Origin: Jiangella alba
GTDB taxonomy: Bacteria > Actinomycetota > Actinomycetes > Jiangellales > Jiangellaceae
Assembly: GCF_900106035.1 (NCBI RefSeq)
Contig: NZ_FNUC01000004.1
Coordinates: forward strand, 1,116,001 to 1,180,000
DNA: 64,000 nt
Direction of reading: 5' to 3'
Shown here piece by piece: positions 25,722 through 35,670 of this stretch. The notes beneath the pieces were generated by a model. That model did no database searches. It saw nothing but the letters and a program-made list of their open reading frames with translations, and was not told the origin of the DNA. A program made the translations under genes and the position numbers. Every line of letters starts with the position of its first letter. Within the stretch, counting starts at the first letter, position 1.

Positions 25722-26198
25722 GTGTCGGAGCTGACACTCACGGTCATCAAGCTCGGCTTCCTGGCCGTGCTGTGGCTGCTGATCCTCTCCGTCACGTCGG
25801 CCATGCGGGCCGACCTGTTCGGCGTGCGACCACCCAAGCAACCCAAACCACAGAAGGAAGCCCGCGACGCGGCCCGGCAGAACCGTCAGCCGCGCGGCGC
25901 CAAGGGCACGCCCACCAGGGCGTTCATCGTCGAAGGGCCCGACACCGGGAAATCGGTGGCGCTCGACGGCACACCGGTGACGTTCGGCCGCGGCGCCGAC
26001 TGCACCATCCCGCTGGCCGACGAGTACGTGTCCACCCAGCACGCCAGGCTGCGGTTCCACGAGAGCCAGTGGTACGTCGAGGATCTCGGCTCCACCAACG
26101 GCACCTACGTCGGCAACCAACGCCTCACACGCAGCACGCCGGTCACCGCCCGCAGCCGGTTCCGGCTCGGCAAGACCGTCGTCGAGCTGCGGAAGTAG
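25722..26198 (+). CDS. fhaB: FhaB/FipA: membrane-anchored FHA protein
   Basis: 158 residues with one N-terminal membrane helix (LGFLAVLWLLILSVTSAM) and a C-terminal FHA domain (VTFGRGADCTIPLADEYVST, then DLGSTNGTYV). The GTG start is four bases after fhaA. Relatives recruit PknB-phosphorylated partners at the septum. Followed after six bases by pstP. Confidence 0.95.
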   Translation: MSELTLTVIKLGFLAVLWLLILSVTSAMRADLFGVRPPKQPKPQKEARDAARQNRQPRGAKGTPTRAFIVEGPDTGKSVALDGTPVTFGRGADCTIPLADEYVSTQHARLRFHESQWYVEDLGSTNGTYVGNQRLTRSTPVTARSRFRLGKTVVELRK

Positions 26199-26204
26199 GT
26201 CCCG

Positions 26205-27635
26205 ATGCCGTTGACGCTGCGCTACGTCGCGCGCTCAGACGTCGGCCTGGTCCGGGAGGGCAACGAGGACTCCGGCTACGCCGGCCCCTACCTCCTGGCC
26301 GTCGCCGACGGCATGGGCGGGCACGCGGCCGGCGAGGTGGCCAGCCAGGCCGCCATCGACGAGCTGGTGCTGACCGAGCGCGAGCCGCACGACGGCGACC
26401 CCCTGCAGACCCTGACGGCCGCCATCGAGTCGGCCAACAAGCGCATCCGCCAGCTCATCGTCGACGACTCCAGCCGCGAGGGCATGGGCACGACGGTCAC
26501 GGCGCTGCTGTGGACGGGCACGACGCTCGGCCTCGGCCACGTCGGCGACTCCCGCGCCTACCTGCTGCGCGACGGCGCCATCCAGCAGCTCACCCACGAC
26601 CACACGTTCGTCCAGTCGCTGGTCGACGAGGGCCGCATCACGCTCGAGGAGGCCGGCGTCCACCCGGCCCGCTCGCTGATCCTCAAGGCGCTGCAGGGCC
26701 AGGGCGACGTCGACCCCGACCTTCAGGTGCTCGACGTCCGTCCGGGCGACCGCCTGCTGGTCTGCAGCGACGGCCTCACCGGCGTGGTGTCCGACGCCAC
26801 GCTGCAGGACACGCTCGGCTCGGTCGACGGCCTCGACGACGCCGCCGACGAGCTGATCCGGCTGGCGCTGGCCGGTGGCGCACCCGACAACGTCACGCTG
26901 GTACTGGCGGACGTCGTCGAGACCGACACCCCGCGCCAGCCCGACGACACCGCCGAGGCGTTCCTCGTCGGCGCGGCGGCCAGCAACGACGCCCCGCCGC
27001 CCGAGCGGCCACACCGTCGCCGTCCGGGCGCGGCGTTACGGGCGCTGGTCGGCGCCGAGGAGCACCGGCCGACCCCCGAAGACCTCGAGGCCATGCGGTA
27101 CGCGCCGCAGCCGCCACGGCGCCGCCGCTGGCTGCGGACCGTCATCATCGTCGCCGCGGTCGGCGCCATCGGCTGGGTCGGCCTCGACCTCGCCAGCGGC
27201 TGGGTCCGCAACCAGTACTACGTCGGCGACAGCAACGGCCAAGTGGCCATCTACCAGGGCGTCAGTCAGGAGATCGGACCCATCCGACTGTCCGAGCTGC
27301 ACGACATCCCGGGCGGGCTGCCGGTCGACGCGCTGCCCGACATCTACCGCGAGCAGGTCGCCGACACCATCGCGGCCGACGACATCGACGACGCCGACGC
27401 CGTGGTCGACCGGCTGCGGCTGGAGGCCTGCCGGGCGCATCAGCGCGTCGGCGGCGGCGAGACGCCGGCTCCCACGCCCACTCCGACGCCGCAGGCCGGC
27501 GGGGCCGCCACCCCACCGGCCACCCCGCCGGCGGAGCCGCCGGCCACCGAGCAGCCGACCGACCCCGCCGAGGGCGACGGCTGGCTCGGCGACGAGGTCG
27601 GCTACCCCGGCCTGCTCTGTGCGGGTGCGTCATGA
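26205..27635 (+). CDS. pstP: PP2C-type Ser/Thr protein phosphatase PstP
   Basis: 476 residues. The PP2C domain (about 1-240) shows NEDSGYAG, ADGMGGHAAGE, GHVGDSRAYLLRDG, CSDGLTGV and GAPDNVTLV, including the metal-binding aspartates. A single membrane helix (VIIVAAVGAIGWVGLDL; about 310-326) leads to a ~150-residue outside domain with a Pro/Thr-rich stretch. It reverses PknB phosphorylation. It overlaps rodA by ATGA. Confidence 0.96.
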   Translation: MPLTLRYVARSDVGLVREGNEDSGYAGPYLLAVADGMGGHAAGEVASQAAIDELVLTEREPHDGDPLQTLTAAIESANKRIRQLIVDDSSREGMGTTVTALLWTGTTLGLGHVGDSRAYLLRDGAIQQLTHDHTFVQSLVDEGRITLEEAGVHPARSLILKALQGQGDVDPDLQVLDVRPGDRLLVCSDGLTGVVSDATLQDTLGSVDGLDDAADELIRLALAGGAPDNVTLVLADVVETDTPRQPDDTAEAFLVGAAASNDAPPPERPHRRRPGAALRALVGAEEHRPTPEDLEAMRYAPQPPRRRRWLRTVIIVAAVGAIGWVGLDLASGWVRNQYYVGDSNGQVAIYQGVSQEIGPIRLSELHDIPGGLPVDALPDIYREQVADTIAADDIDDADAVVDRLRLEACRAHQRVGGGETPAPTPTPTPQAGGAATPPATPPAEPPATEQPTDPAEGDGWLGDEVGYPGLLCAGAS

Positions 27636-29026
27636 GTCTCGACCGCGCCCGCGCCCGCACCGAACCACCGGCGCCCGAGACCGTCACCCCGCGCCGCGGC
27701 CGGGGCACCGAGCTGGTGCTGCTGATCTTCGCCATCGGCATCGCGACCTTCGCCTACATCAGCGTCGACCTCGGCGCGCTGGGCCGGGTCCCGCCGAACG
27801 CGCTGGCCTACCTCGGCGGGCTGTCGGCCGCCACAGCGGTGGCGCACGTCGTCATCCGCCTGCGGGCGCCGTACGCCGATCCCGTCATCCTGCCCATCGT
27901 CGTGACGCTGTGCGGGCTCGGCCTGGCGATGATCCACCGGCTCGACCTCGCCGACGGCACCACGCGGGCGTCCACCCAGCTCACCTGGATGGCGATCGGC
28001 GTGACGCTGTTCGTCTGCGTGCTGCTGTTCGTGCGCGACCACCGGGTGCTGTCGCGGCTGCCGTACCTCGCCGGGCTGGCCGGGCTGCTGCTGCTGGTGC
28101 TGCCGCTGCTGCCGATCGTCGGCCACTCCATCCGTGGCGCCCGCATCTGGATCAACGTCGGGGGCATGACGTTCCAGCCGGGCGAGGCGGCGAAGATCAT
28201 CCTGATCATCGCGTTCGCCGCGTACCTCGTGCAGACCCGCGACGCGCTCGCGCTGGCCGGGCGCCGGTTCCTCGGCGTCGACCTGCCGCGGGCCCGCGAC
28301 CTCGGGCCGATCCTGCTGGTCTGGCTCGGCGCCCTGGGCATCCTCGTCGTGCAGAACGACCTCGGCCCGTCCGTGCTGCTGTTCGGCATCTTCGTGCTGA
28401 TGATCTACGTCGCCACCGAGCGCATCTCGTGGATCATCCTCGGCCTGCTGCTGATCCTGGCCGGCGGGTTCGCCGCCAACGCCGTCGTCTCGCACGTCGC
28501 CGAGCGCATCGACTTCTGGATGGACCCGTTCATCGACCCGCAGGGCCAGGTCGCGCAGTCGCTGTACGGGCTGGCGTACGGCGGCCTGCTCGGCACCGGC
28601 CTCGGCCAGGGCCGTCCGGAACTGACGCCCATCGCCGAGAGCGACTTCATCGGCTCGGCGCTCGGTGAGGAGCTGGGGCTGACCGGGCTGATCGCGATCA
28701 TCCTGCTGTACGCGCTGCTCGCGTCGCGTGGCCTGCGGGCCGGCCTGCTGCTGCGCGACCCGTTCGGCAAGCTGCTGGCCGCCGGGCTGGCCGCCGGCTT
28801 CTTCCTGCAGGTCTTCATCGTGCTCGGCGGCGTCACCCGGCTCATCCCGCTGACCGGCCTCACCACGCCGTTCCTGTCGCTCGGTGGTTCGTCACTGGTG
28901 ATGAACTGGGTGCTGGTCGCACTGCTCATCCGGTTGTCCGACGCGGCCAGGCGACCGGCCCCGCCGTCCGCGACGTCGTCCTCGACGACGGACACCGCCG
29001 TCACCCAGGTCGTGAGAATCCGATGA
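27632..29026 (+). CDS. rodA: FtsW/RodA/SpoVE family SEDS glycosyltransferase
   Basis: 464 residues with about 12 membrane segments. Family motifs include ARIWINVGGMTFQPGEAAKI, ESDFIGSALGEELGL and PFLSLGGSSLVMNW. SEDS proteins polymerise lipid II into glycan chains and work with a class B PBP, which here is the next gene (ATGA overlap). Whether it is the elongation or sporulation/division type cannot be said from this sequence alone. Confidence 0.95.
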   Translation: MSLDRARARTEPPAPETVTPRRGRGTELVLLIFAIGIATFAYISVDLGALGRVPPNALAYLGGLSAATAVAHVVIRLRAPYADPVILPIVVTLCGLGLAMIHRLDLADGTTRASTQLTWMAIGVTLFVCVLLFVRDHRVLSRLPYLAGLAGLLLLVLPLLPIVGHSIRGARIWINVGGMTFQPGEAAKIILIIAFAAYLVQTRDALALAGRRFLGVDLPRARDLGPILLVWLGALGILVVQNDLGPSVLLFGIFVLMIYVATERISWIILGLLLILAGGFAANAVVSHVAERIDFWMDPFIDPQGQVAQSLYGLAYGGLLGTGLGQGRPELTPIAESDFIGSALGEELGLTGLIAIILLYALLASRGLRAGLLLRDPFGKLLAAGLAAGFFLQVFIVLGGVTRLIPLTGLTTPFLSLGGSSLVMNWVLVALLIRLSDAARRPAPPSATSSSTTDTAVTQVVRIR

Positions 29027-30492
29027 ACTCCCCGATCCGCCGTATCTCCGCCGGCTGCCTGCTGCTCTGCGTCGCGCTGCTGATCAACGCCACGTACGTG
29101 CAGGCGTTCTGGGCCGACGACCTCAACGCGCGCTCCGAGAACCGCCGGGTCCTGCTCGACGAGTTCTCGCGCGAGCGCGGCCCCATCCTGCTCGCCGACG
29201 ACACCCCCATCGCGCAGTCGGTGCCCGTCGACGACGAGTACCAGTTCCAGCGGCAGTACCCCGAGGGGCCCATGTACGCCCCGGTCACCGGCTACTACTC
29301 GTACTTCTTCGGCCGGACGGCCATGGAGCGGGCGCAGAACGACATCCTCTCCGGCGACGACGACCGGCTGTTCGTCCGCCGCCTCATCGACCTCGTCACC
29401 GGCGAGGAGCCGCGCGGTGGCGCCGTCCGGCTGACCATCGACCCCGCCGCCCAGCAGGCAGCGTGGGACGGCCTCACCGAGGGCGGCTACAAGGGCGCGG
29501 TGGTCGCCATCGACATCGAGACCGGCGCGATCCTGGCCATGGTCAGCTCGCCGTCCTACGACCCCAACCCGATGGCCAGCCACACGACCGAGGTCCAGCA
29601 GGAGACCCGCGACGCGTTGGCCGCCGACCCCAACAAGCCCGACCTCAACCGCGCCATCGCCCAGCGACTGCCACCGGGTTCGGTGTTCAAGCTGGTCACG
29701 GCCGCCGCGGCGCTCGAGTCCGGCCAGTTCGACCCGGACACCGAGGTGCCGGGTCCGGCCGAGTACGACCTGCCGCAGTCGACCCGGCCGCTGCCCAACC
29801 AGAACGGCCAGGCCTGCGGCGACGGCACACCGACGCTGACCGAGGCGCTGCGGGTCTCGTGCAACACCGCGTTCGCCTACCTCGGCAACGAGCTGGGCGA
29901 CGACGCGCTGCGCGAGCAGGCCGAGAAGTTCGGCTTCGGCACCCAGCCGCTCACCAACGACGACATGAACGCCGCGACCAGCGTGTTCCCGGCCAACCCG
30001 GACGAGCCGCAGACGGCGCTGTCGGCGATCGGCCAGTTCGACGTGTCGGCCACGCCGCTGCAGATGGCCATGGTCTCCGCGGCCATCGCCAACGACGGCG
30101 TGCTGATGGAGCCGTACCTCGTCCGCGAGGTCAGCGGCCCCGACCTCGTCAGCCCGATCGAGCGGACCGAGCCCGAGGAGCGCACCCGCGCCGTCTCGCC
30201 GGAGACCGCCGAGGAGCTGACCGACATGATGGTCGACGTCGTCGAGAACGGCACCGGCCGGAATGCGCAGATCGACGGCATCGAGGTTGCCGGCAAGACG
30301 GGCACCGCGCAGAGCTCCGCCGACCGCCCGCCGTACGCCTGGTTCACGTCGTTCGCACCGGCCGACGAGCCCAGCGTCGCGGTCGCCGTCGTCATCGAGG
30401 ACGCGCCCGACACCGCCCGCGACGACATCGGCGGCGGCCGCCTCGCGGCGCCCATCGCCAGGGACGTCATGGAAGCGGTGTTGGGATCGTGA
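29023..30492 (+). CDS. pbpA: Penicillin-binding protein PbpA (class B transpeptidase)
   Basis: 489 residues: an N-terminal membrane anchor ([18 protein letters not shown]), a short dimerisation region, and a transpeptidase domain with the active-site motif SVFK (Ser at about 219), SCN at about 279 and KTG at about 424. It cross-links peptidoglycan and pairs with the SEDS protein before it. 85 bases separate it from pknB. Confidence 0.96.
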   Translation: MNSPIRRISAGCLLLCVALLINATYVQAFWADDLNARSENRRVLLDEFSRERGPILLADDTPIAQSVPVDDEYQFQRQYPEGPMYAPVTGYYSYFFGRTAMERAQNDILSGDDDRLFVRRLIDLVTGEEPRGGAVRLTIDPAAQQAAWDGLTEGGYKGAVVAIDIETGAILAMVSSPSYDPNPMASHTTEVQQETRDALAADPNKPDLNRAIAQRLPPGSVFKLVTAAAALESGQFDPDTEVPGPAEYDLPQSTRPLPNQNGQACGDGTPTLTEALRVSCNTAFAYLGNELGDDALREQAEKFGFGTQPLTNDDMNAATSVFPANPDEPQTALSAIGQFDVSATPLQMAMVSAAIANDGVLMEPYLVREVSGPDLVSPIERTEPEERTRAVSPETAEELTDMMVDVVENGTGRNAQIDGIEVAGKTGTAQSSADRPPYAWFTSFAPADEPSVAVAVVIEDAPDTARDDIGGGRLAAPIARDVMEAVLGS

Positions 30493-30577
30493 ACATCTTC
30501 ACTGTTCGGTCAGGTACAGCGCCGGGTGGTCCGGAACGGGTAGCCTGCCCGGGGTCGAGTCGAGAAAGGGCCGCACA

Positions 30578-32446
30578 ATGAACGAGTTGCGACTCCTCGG
30601 AGATCGCTACGAGCTGGGCGAGGTGATCGGCCGTGGAGGCATGGCCGAGGTTCGCCGCGGCCGCGACTCCAGGCTGGGCCGCATCGTCGCTCTGAAGATG
30701 CTGCGGGTCGATCACGCCAGCGACGCGACCTTCCAGGCCCGGTTCCGCCGCGAGGCGCAGTCGGCGGCGTCGCTGAACCACCGCAACATCGTCGCCGTGT
30801 ACGACACCGGCGAGGACTACGTCGACGGTCACCGTCTTCCGTACATCGTCATGGAGTACGTCGAGGGCCAGACGCTGCGCGAGATGCTGCAGGAGCAGCA
30901 GCGGTTCACGCCCGAGCGGTCGATCGAGATTCTGGTGTCGACGCTGGACGCGCTGGAGTACAGCCACCGCGCCGGCATCGTCCACCGCGACATCAAGCCC
31001 GGCAACATCATGATCACCAGCGGCGGCGAGGTCAAGGTCACCGACTTCGGCATCGCCCGGTCGCTGGCCGACACCGGCATGGCGCTCACCCAGACCGCCG
31101 CCGTCGTCGGCACCGCGCAGTACATCTCGCCCGAGCAGGCGCGTGGCGAGCAGGCCGACGCCCGCAGCGACCTCTACGCCAGCGGCTGCGTGCTCTACGA
31201 GCTGCTCACCGGCCGGCCGCCGTTCATCGGCGAGTCGCTGGTGTCGGTGGCGGTGTCGCACGTGCGCGAGCAGGCCACGCCGCCGTCGGCGCTGGACCCG
31301 AACATCACGCCCGAGCTCGACGCCATCGTCATGAAGTCGCTGGCCAAGGACCGTCTGCACCGGTACCAGAGCGCGTACGAGATGCGCACCGACCTCGAGC
31401 GGGCCGCCGCCGGGCTGCCGGTGGCCGCGGCCGCCGACACCTCCGCCGCGACGCAGCTGATCGCGAACGCCGGCGCGCCCACCGTCGCGGCCGGCGCCAT
31501 GGCGCTCGACGACGACACGCCGTACCCCGACGAGCTGCTCGACGAGGAAGAAGAGGACCAGCGCAAGGGCTTCAGCTGGTGGGCCGTCGTGCTCGGCGCG
31601 CTGGCCGTGCTGGCCATCGCCGGTCTCATCGGCTACCTCGTCTTCAACGGCAGCGGAACGGCGCAGGCCACCGTGCCGAACCTCGTCGGCATGACGCAGG
31701 AAGAAGCCGAGACCAGGCTCGCCGACGAGAACCTCGAGCCGGCCATCGAGACCGAGCCCACGAGCGACGAAGCGCAGATCGGCGCGGTCATCCAGCAGGA
31801 CCCGCGGCCGTCGACCCAGCTCGACGAGGGCTCCACGGTCACGCTGACGGTCGGTGTCGCGCCCGACATGGTCCCCGTGCCCAATGTCGTCGGGCGACCA
31901 CAAGCCGAGGCAGAGCAGGCCATCCGTGACGCCGGGCTGCAACCCGGGAACGTCACGCAGCAGGACGACGAGGCAGAGGCCGGCACCGTCCTCGCCACCG
32001 ACCCCGAGGGTGGCACCTCGATCGCTCCCAACAGTCCGGTGAACCTGGTCATCTCCAGCGGCGAAGTCGCCATTCTGGTGCCGAACCTCGTCGATATGAG
32101 CGAGGACGCCGCCGTCAACGAGCTGCAGCGACTCGGCCTCGAGCCCGACGTCCGCCGCCAGGAGACCGCCGACCAGCCCGAGGGCAACGTGTTCCGGCAG
32201 GAGCCCGGCGAGGGCGCCGAGCTGGAAGAGGGCGACACCGTCATCATCTACGTCGCCGAGGCACCGCCGGAGGAGCCGACGAACGAGCCGACGGAGACCG
32301 ACACCCCGACCGACGACCCGACCGAGACGCCGGGCAACGACACCGGCGCCGAGGGCGGCACCGAAACCGGTGGCGACGCGGGCACCGATGCCGGGACCGA
32401 CACCGGCAACGACGGCGGCAACGACGGCGGTGTCCTCGGGCCGTAG
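30578..32446 (+). CDS. pknB: PknB-type Ser/Thr protein kinase with three PASTA domains
   Basis: 622 residues. The Hanks-type kinase domain (about 10-275) has GRGGMAEV, the ALK lysine, HRDIKPGN (catalytic Asp at about 137) and TDFGIAR. An acidic stretch DEEEEDQ precedes one membrane helix (about 335-358). Outside are three PASTA repeats (VPNLVGM, VPNVVGR, VPNLVDM) that bind muropeptide or lipid II, then a Thr/Glu/Asp/Gly-rich tail. Four PASTA domains is the common number in mycobacteria. No separate pknA gene is present in the cluster. Confidence 0.96.
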   Translation: MNELRLLGDRYELGEVIGRGGMAEVRRGRDSRLGRIVALKMLRVDHASDATFQARFRREAQSAASLNHRNIVAVYDTGEDYVDGHRLPYIVMEYVEGQTLREMLQEQQRFTPERSIEILVSTLDALEYSHRAGIVHRDIKPGNIMITSGGEVKVTDFGIARSLADTGMALTQTAAVVGTAQYISPEQARGEQADARSDLYASGCVLYELLTGRPPFIGESLVSVAVSHVREQATPPSALDPNITPELDAIVMKSLAKDRLHRYQSAYEMRTDLERAAAGLPVAAAADTSAATQLIANAGAPTVAAGAMALDDDTPYPDELLDEEEEDQRKGFSWWAVVLGALAVLAIAGLIGYLVFNGSGTAQATVPNLVGMTQEEAETRLADENLEPAIETEPTSDEAQIGAVIQQDPRPSTQLDEGSTVTLTVGVAPDMVPVPNVVGRPQAEAEQAIRDAGLQPGNVTQQDDEAEAGTVLATDPEGGTSIAPNSPVNLVISSGEVAILVPNLVDMSEDAAVNELQRLGLEPDVRRQETADQPEGNVFRQEPGEGAELEEGDTVIIYVAEAPPEEPTNEPTETDTPTDDPTETPGNDTGAEGGTETGGDAGTDAGTDTGNDGGNDGGVLGP

Positions 32447-32468
32447 CCGACGCCGTCGCACGAACGAG

Positions 32469-32507
32469 AGCCGCGCGGCTCGGGAGCCGATCCCGGGCCG
32501 CGCGGCT
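32469..32507. terminator. Hairpin terminator between pknB and pabA
   Basis: AGCCGCGCGGC and its exact complement flank a smaller CGGG/CCCG stem, followed by GTTT. The two flanking genes converge here, so it can end transcription from both sides. Confidence 0.85.
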
Positions 32508-32522
32508 GTTTCGTGTGACGGG

Positions 32523-33164
32523 TCAGGCGGGGAGGTCGACGGCCGAGCCGTGCGCCACGACCGGGGCCAGGCCAGCGGACCGTGCCACCGCGCCGTCGTC
32601 GCCGCAGACCTCGAGCCAGTTGGCCAGCATGCGATGCCCGCCCTCGGTGAGCACCGACTCGGGGTGGAACTGGACCCCCTCGACGGCCAGGGTGCGGTGC
32701 CGCATGGCCATGACGACGCCGCCGGCGGTGCGGGCCGTGACCTCCAGCTCGGCCGGGACGGTGCCGGGCTCGACCGCCAGCGAGTGGTAGCGGGTGGCCG
32801 TGAACGGGCTGGGCAGGCCGGTCAGCACGCCGTCGCCGTGGTGGAGGACCTGGCTGGTCTTGCCGTGCAGCAGCTCGGGCGCGCGGCCGACGGTGGCGCC
32901 GTACGCGACGCCGATGGCCTGCAGGCCGAGGCAGACGCCGAAGACGGGGGTGCGCCCGGCCAGCGTGTGAACGAGGTCGACGCAGCCGCCGGCCTTCTCG
33001 GGCGTGCCGGGCCCGGGCGAGAGCAGGACGCCGTCGTAGCCGTCGGTCGAGCCGATCTCGTCGTTGCGGCGCACGTCGCACTCGGCGCCCAGCTGGGCGA
33101 GGTACTGGACCAGGTTGAAGACGAAGCTGTCGTAGTTGTCTACCACGAGAATGCGCCGGCTCAC
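32523..33164 (-). CDS. pabA: Anthranilate/para-aminobenzoate synthase glutamine amidotransferase
   Basis: 213 residues, class I glutamine amidotransferase: [16 protein letters not shown] start, oxyanion SPGPGTP, nucleophile Cys in [10 protein letters not shown] (about 77), and the His-Glu pair in FHPES. The enzyme supplies ammonia to PabB or TrpE. Near pknB/crgA this gene is usually called pabA or trpG; no synthase partner is next to it, so the product may serve both. The GTG start overlaps the DUF881 gene. Confidence 0.93.
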   Translation of the reverse strand: MSRRILVVDNYDSFVFNLVQYLAQLGAECDVRRNDEIGSTDGYDGVLLSPGPGTPEKAGGCVDLVHTLAGRTPVFGVCLGLQAIGVAYGATVGRAPELLHGKTSQVLHHGDGVLTGLPSPFTATRYHSLAVEPGTVPAELEVTARTAGGVVMAMRHRTLAVEGVQFHPESVLTEGGHRMLANWLEVCGDDGAVARSAGLAPVVAHGSAVDLPA

Positions 33165-33904
33165 GACCGCTTGCCTCCTTGGACGCTGCCCTCGAAGGCG
33201 GGCATCGCGATGTTGTCTTCGTCGGTCACGCCGTAGTACAGCCCGATGCGGTCGGCCCAGGCGCGGTACTCGCGCACCTTCGGCTCGTTGTCGAGCGCCC
33301 GGCGCATGGCGTCGGCGTCGCCGATGGCGCTGATGGTGTACGGCGGATAGAAGGTGCGGCCGTTGAGCAGCAGCACCGGGCCCTCGCACTGGACCGTACT
33401 GGTCCAGATGATGCGCTGGTCCATGACGGTGAGCGCTTCGGCGCCGCCCGCCCACAGCGCGTTGATGACGCCCTCGAGGTCCTGCTGGTGCACGAGGTAG
33501 TCCTCGGTGTTGAACGGCGAGTCCTCGCCCAGGTTGTTCGGCAGGTCCGCGTCGTCGAGCGTGACCGTCAGCCCCGGCCCCTGCACCGCGGTGAGACCGG
33601 CGGCCGGCATGATCTCCTCGGTGTGCCGGTCGATCTCGGCGGACTCGCCGTCGCCCTGGCCGGCGGTGAGGTCTTCGATGTCGGACGACAGGTCGTCGAT
33701 GCGCGCCTGAAGTTCCTGAACCCGTTGCTCCTCGGCCCGGACCAGGTCGGAGAACGCGATGACGTCGCTGCCGCGCAGGTCTTCGCCGTCGGCGGCCTTG
33801 GCGCTGGTGATGAGCAGGACACCACAGCCTGCGAGCACCAGCGGCGCCAGGAAGCGCCAGGCTCGGGGGTAGTCGGACGACCGGCTGATGGTGTTCACCT
33901 CCAA
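33161..33904 (-). CDS. DUF881 family protein
   Basis: 247 residues: a membrane-spanning N-terminus (FLAPLVLAGCGVLLITSA), a coiled coil (AEEQRVQELQARIDDLSSDI) and the DUF881 domain with LWAGGAEALTVMDQRI and PYTISAIGD. Relatives lie in actinobacterial and firmicute cell-division regions; function is unknown. The start is uncertain: TTG 33904 or GTG 33898 (neither has an ideally placed ribosome site). Confidence 0.85.
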   Translation of the reverse strand: MEVNTISRSSDYPRAWRFLAPLVLAGCGVLLITSAKAADGEDLRGSDVIAFSDLVRAEEQRVQELQARIDDLSSDIEDLTAGQGDGESAEIDRHTEEIMPAAGLTAVQGPGLTVTLDDADLPNNLGEDSPFNTEDYLVHQQDLEGVINALWAGGAEALTVMDQRIIWTSTVQCEGPVLLLNGRTFYPPYTISAIGDADAMRRALDNEPKVREYRAWADRIGLYYGVTDEDNIAMPAFEGSVQGGKRS

Positions 33905-34006
33905 GTGGGACGATCAGGACTGCACGCCGCGATGTGGCGCTCGGCCCGCTGACGACTACGCTAGCCGAGCATCACCGCAACCAGCCAAGACCGAGAGGAA
34001 CCGACC

Positions 34007-34264
34007 GTGCCCAAGTCTCGCAGCCGTCGCAAGGACGACGACTACACCCCGCCGGAGCGGAGCGAGCTCAAGGACCCGACGGTCTCCGGTCGCTGGGTCG
34101 TCCCCACCATGATCACCCTGCTGCTCGTCGGCTTGGTGTGGATCGTCGTCTACTACCTCGTCGGCGACGACATTCCAGTCATCAAGGACCTCGGCGGCTG
34201 GAACCTGTTGATCGGCATGGGCCTGATCACCGGCGGCTTCATGACCGCGACCCGCTGGAAGTGA
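34007..34264 (+). CDS. crgA: Cell division protein CrgA
   Basis: 85 residues. A basic N-terminus (PKSRSRRKDDDYTPP) is followed by two membrane helices (MITLLLVGLVWIVVYYLV and LLIGMGLITGGFMTAT), the full CrgA architecture. The protein sits at the septum and interacts with FtsZ-ring and PBP proteins. The GTG start has an AGAGGAA ribosome site. Divergent from the DUF881 gene, as in other actinobacteria. Confidence 0.96.
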   Translation: MPKSRSRRKDDDYTPPERSELKDPTVSGRWVVPTMITLLLVGLVWIVVYYLVGDDIPVIKDLGGWNLLIGMGLITGGFMTATRWK

Positions 34265-34296
34265 CGGCAAACCGCCACTGACCTGCGAGGACGGGG

Positions 34297-34370
34297 TTGT
34301 CCACAGGTTATTGCACAGCTGTGATTACACGCGTGTAATTTTCCCCAGTGGGGATAACCCCTGTGGATAA
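34297..34370. promoter_or_regulatory. DnaA-box pair with a central perfect palindrome
   Basis: TTGTCCACA at 34297-34305 (plus) and TTATCCACA at 34362-34370 (minus) match DnaA boxes. Between them ATTACACGCGTGTAAT (34324-34339) is a perfect 16-base palindrome and GGGGATAAC is a third, imperfect box. Local AT content is much higher than the surroundings. Confidence 0.7.
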
Positions 34371-34379
34371 CTCCGTCCG

Positions 34380-34718
34380 CGACGGTGGGTTGTGGACGGC
34401 GCCAGGCCCGGCGCCATGGGGTTCGGTGGCCATGGGGTGCGGTGGGCATGGGGTGCGGGGCCTGGGGTGCTGAGGCGCGCGGTTCCGCACCGGTGCGCGT
34501 CGGCGCCGCGGCCCCCATCGCTGCGCGTGCGGGACCGCGCCGGCGGACGAGCCGGTCGTCCTCGATATCCGGGGCGCCGTTTCGAGGCCGCTTTCGGACC
34601 GTTCGGCGACATTCCGGCTATCGAGGTCGAGGGCTCGACGTGCCAGGGCGGCGGCGAACCGGCCGTCCGCCGCCGAACGCCCGGCCGCTGCGACGAGCGA
34701 CCGGGCGACGACGGGAGG
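34380..34718. other. Gene-free segment with short 16-bp repeats
   Basis: About three and a half imperfect 16-base units of the type CCATGGGGTGCGGTGG run from 34411 to 34473. The rest up to the rhomboid stop shows no feature; the open frames here are not supported by start sites or recognisable protein content. Confidence 0.55.
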
Positions 34719-35648
34719 TCAGGCGACCGCGACCATGACGGCGGTCGTGATGATCATGGCGGCACAGAGTGAACCGATCAGCGCCCACAAGCCGCGCTGC
34801 TCCTTCGGCGCGTAGGCGAACACCGCCGCCAGCGCCGTGCCGATGACGAGGCCACCGAGGTGGGCCCGCCAGTCGATGCCGGGCACGGTGAACCCGAACA
34901 CCAGGTTGATGCCGAGCAGCACCACGATGCCGCCGGTGTCGCGCCCCAGCTTCCGGGCGATGATGAACAGCGCGCCGAACAGCCCGTACACCGCGCCCGA
35001 CGCGCCGTAGGACAGCGAGTACGGGTCGGAGACGGTCAGCAGCGACGCCGCCGAGCCGCCGAGGGCGGACAAGAGATAGAGCGTGAGGAACCGGCTGCGG
35101 CCGAGCACCGGCTCGAGCGACGAGCCGAGCAGGTACAACGCGACCATGTTCAGCCCGATGTGCAGCACGTTCTCGTGCGTGAACGCCGCCGTGACGAGTC
35201 GGTACCACTGGCCGTCGACGATGCCGAAGGAGAACGGGTCGTTGCGCTCGCCGAGGACGAGGCCGAGGCGGGCGCTCAACTCGTTGGTGCCGATGCCGCG
35301 GGCGTAGCGGTCGTAGAACGAGTCGCCGCGGGTGCCGACGACCAGGCCCGCCACCCAGATGACGACGTTGATGCCGATGAGGGTGAGCGTGACGATGGTG
35401 GCGCTGGTGTCGCGACGCTGGCCACCCAGCACCGTGCGGGCCTGACGGACGTTCTTGCGGCCCTCGGCGACGCACTCGGGGCACTGGTAGCCGACCGGGG
35501 CGGAGATCATGCACTCGGGGCAGATCGGCCGCTCACACCGCGAGCACCGGATGTACGTCTCGCGGTCGGGGTGGCGATAGCAGGTCGGCGGGGCGGCCGA
35601 GTCGCCGCTGGTGGGCGGCTCGGCCGGACCGCCGGCACTTCCGGTCAT
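34719..35648 (-). CDS. Rhomboid family intramembrane serine protease
   Basis: 309 residues. A B-box-like zinc-binding N-terminus (CYRHPDRETYIRCSRCERPI, then CPECM and CPEC) precedes a six-helix rhomboid core with the catalytic Ser in YGASGAVYG (about 217) and His in RAHLGG (about 262). This combination is common in actinobacterial rhomboids next to crgA and cyclophilin. Substrates are unknown. Confidence 0.93.
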   Translation of the reverse strand: MTGSAGGPAEPPTSGDSAAPPTCYRHPDRETYIRCSRCERPICPECMISAPVGYQCPECVAEGRKNVRQARTVLGGQRRDTSATIVTLTLIGINVVIWVAGLVVGTRGDSFYDRYARGIGTNELSARLGLVLGERNDPFSFGIVDGQWYRLVTAAFTHENVLHIGLNMVALYLLGSSLEPVLGRSRFLTLYLLSALGGSAASLLTVSDPYSLSYGASGAVYGLFGALFIIARKLGRDTGGIVVLLGINLVFGFTVPGIDWRAHLGGLVIGTALAAVFAYAPKEQRGLWALIGSLCAAMIITTAVMVAVA

Positions 35649-35670
35649 GGGGGAACGCCGGCTCTCGGTC

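Noticed and set aside
34271-34400. The chromosomal origin itself
   Set aside because: Only two good DnaA boxes and no dnaA or dnaN on either side; a regulatory or titration site is more likely.
34385-34738. Overlapping Gly/Ala/Arg-rich open frames after crgA
   Set aside because: No ribosome sites; caused by short GC-rich repeats in the gap.
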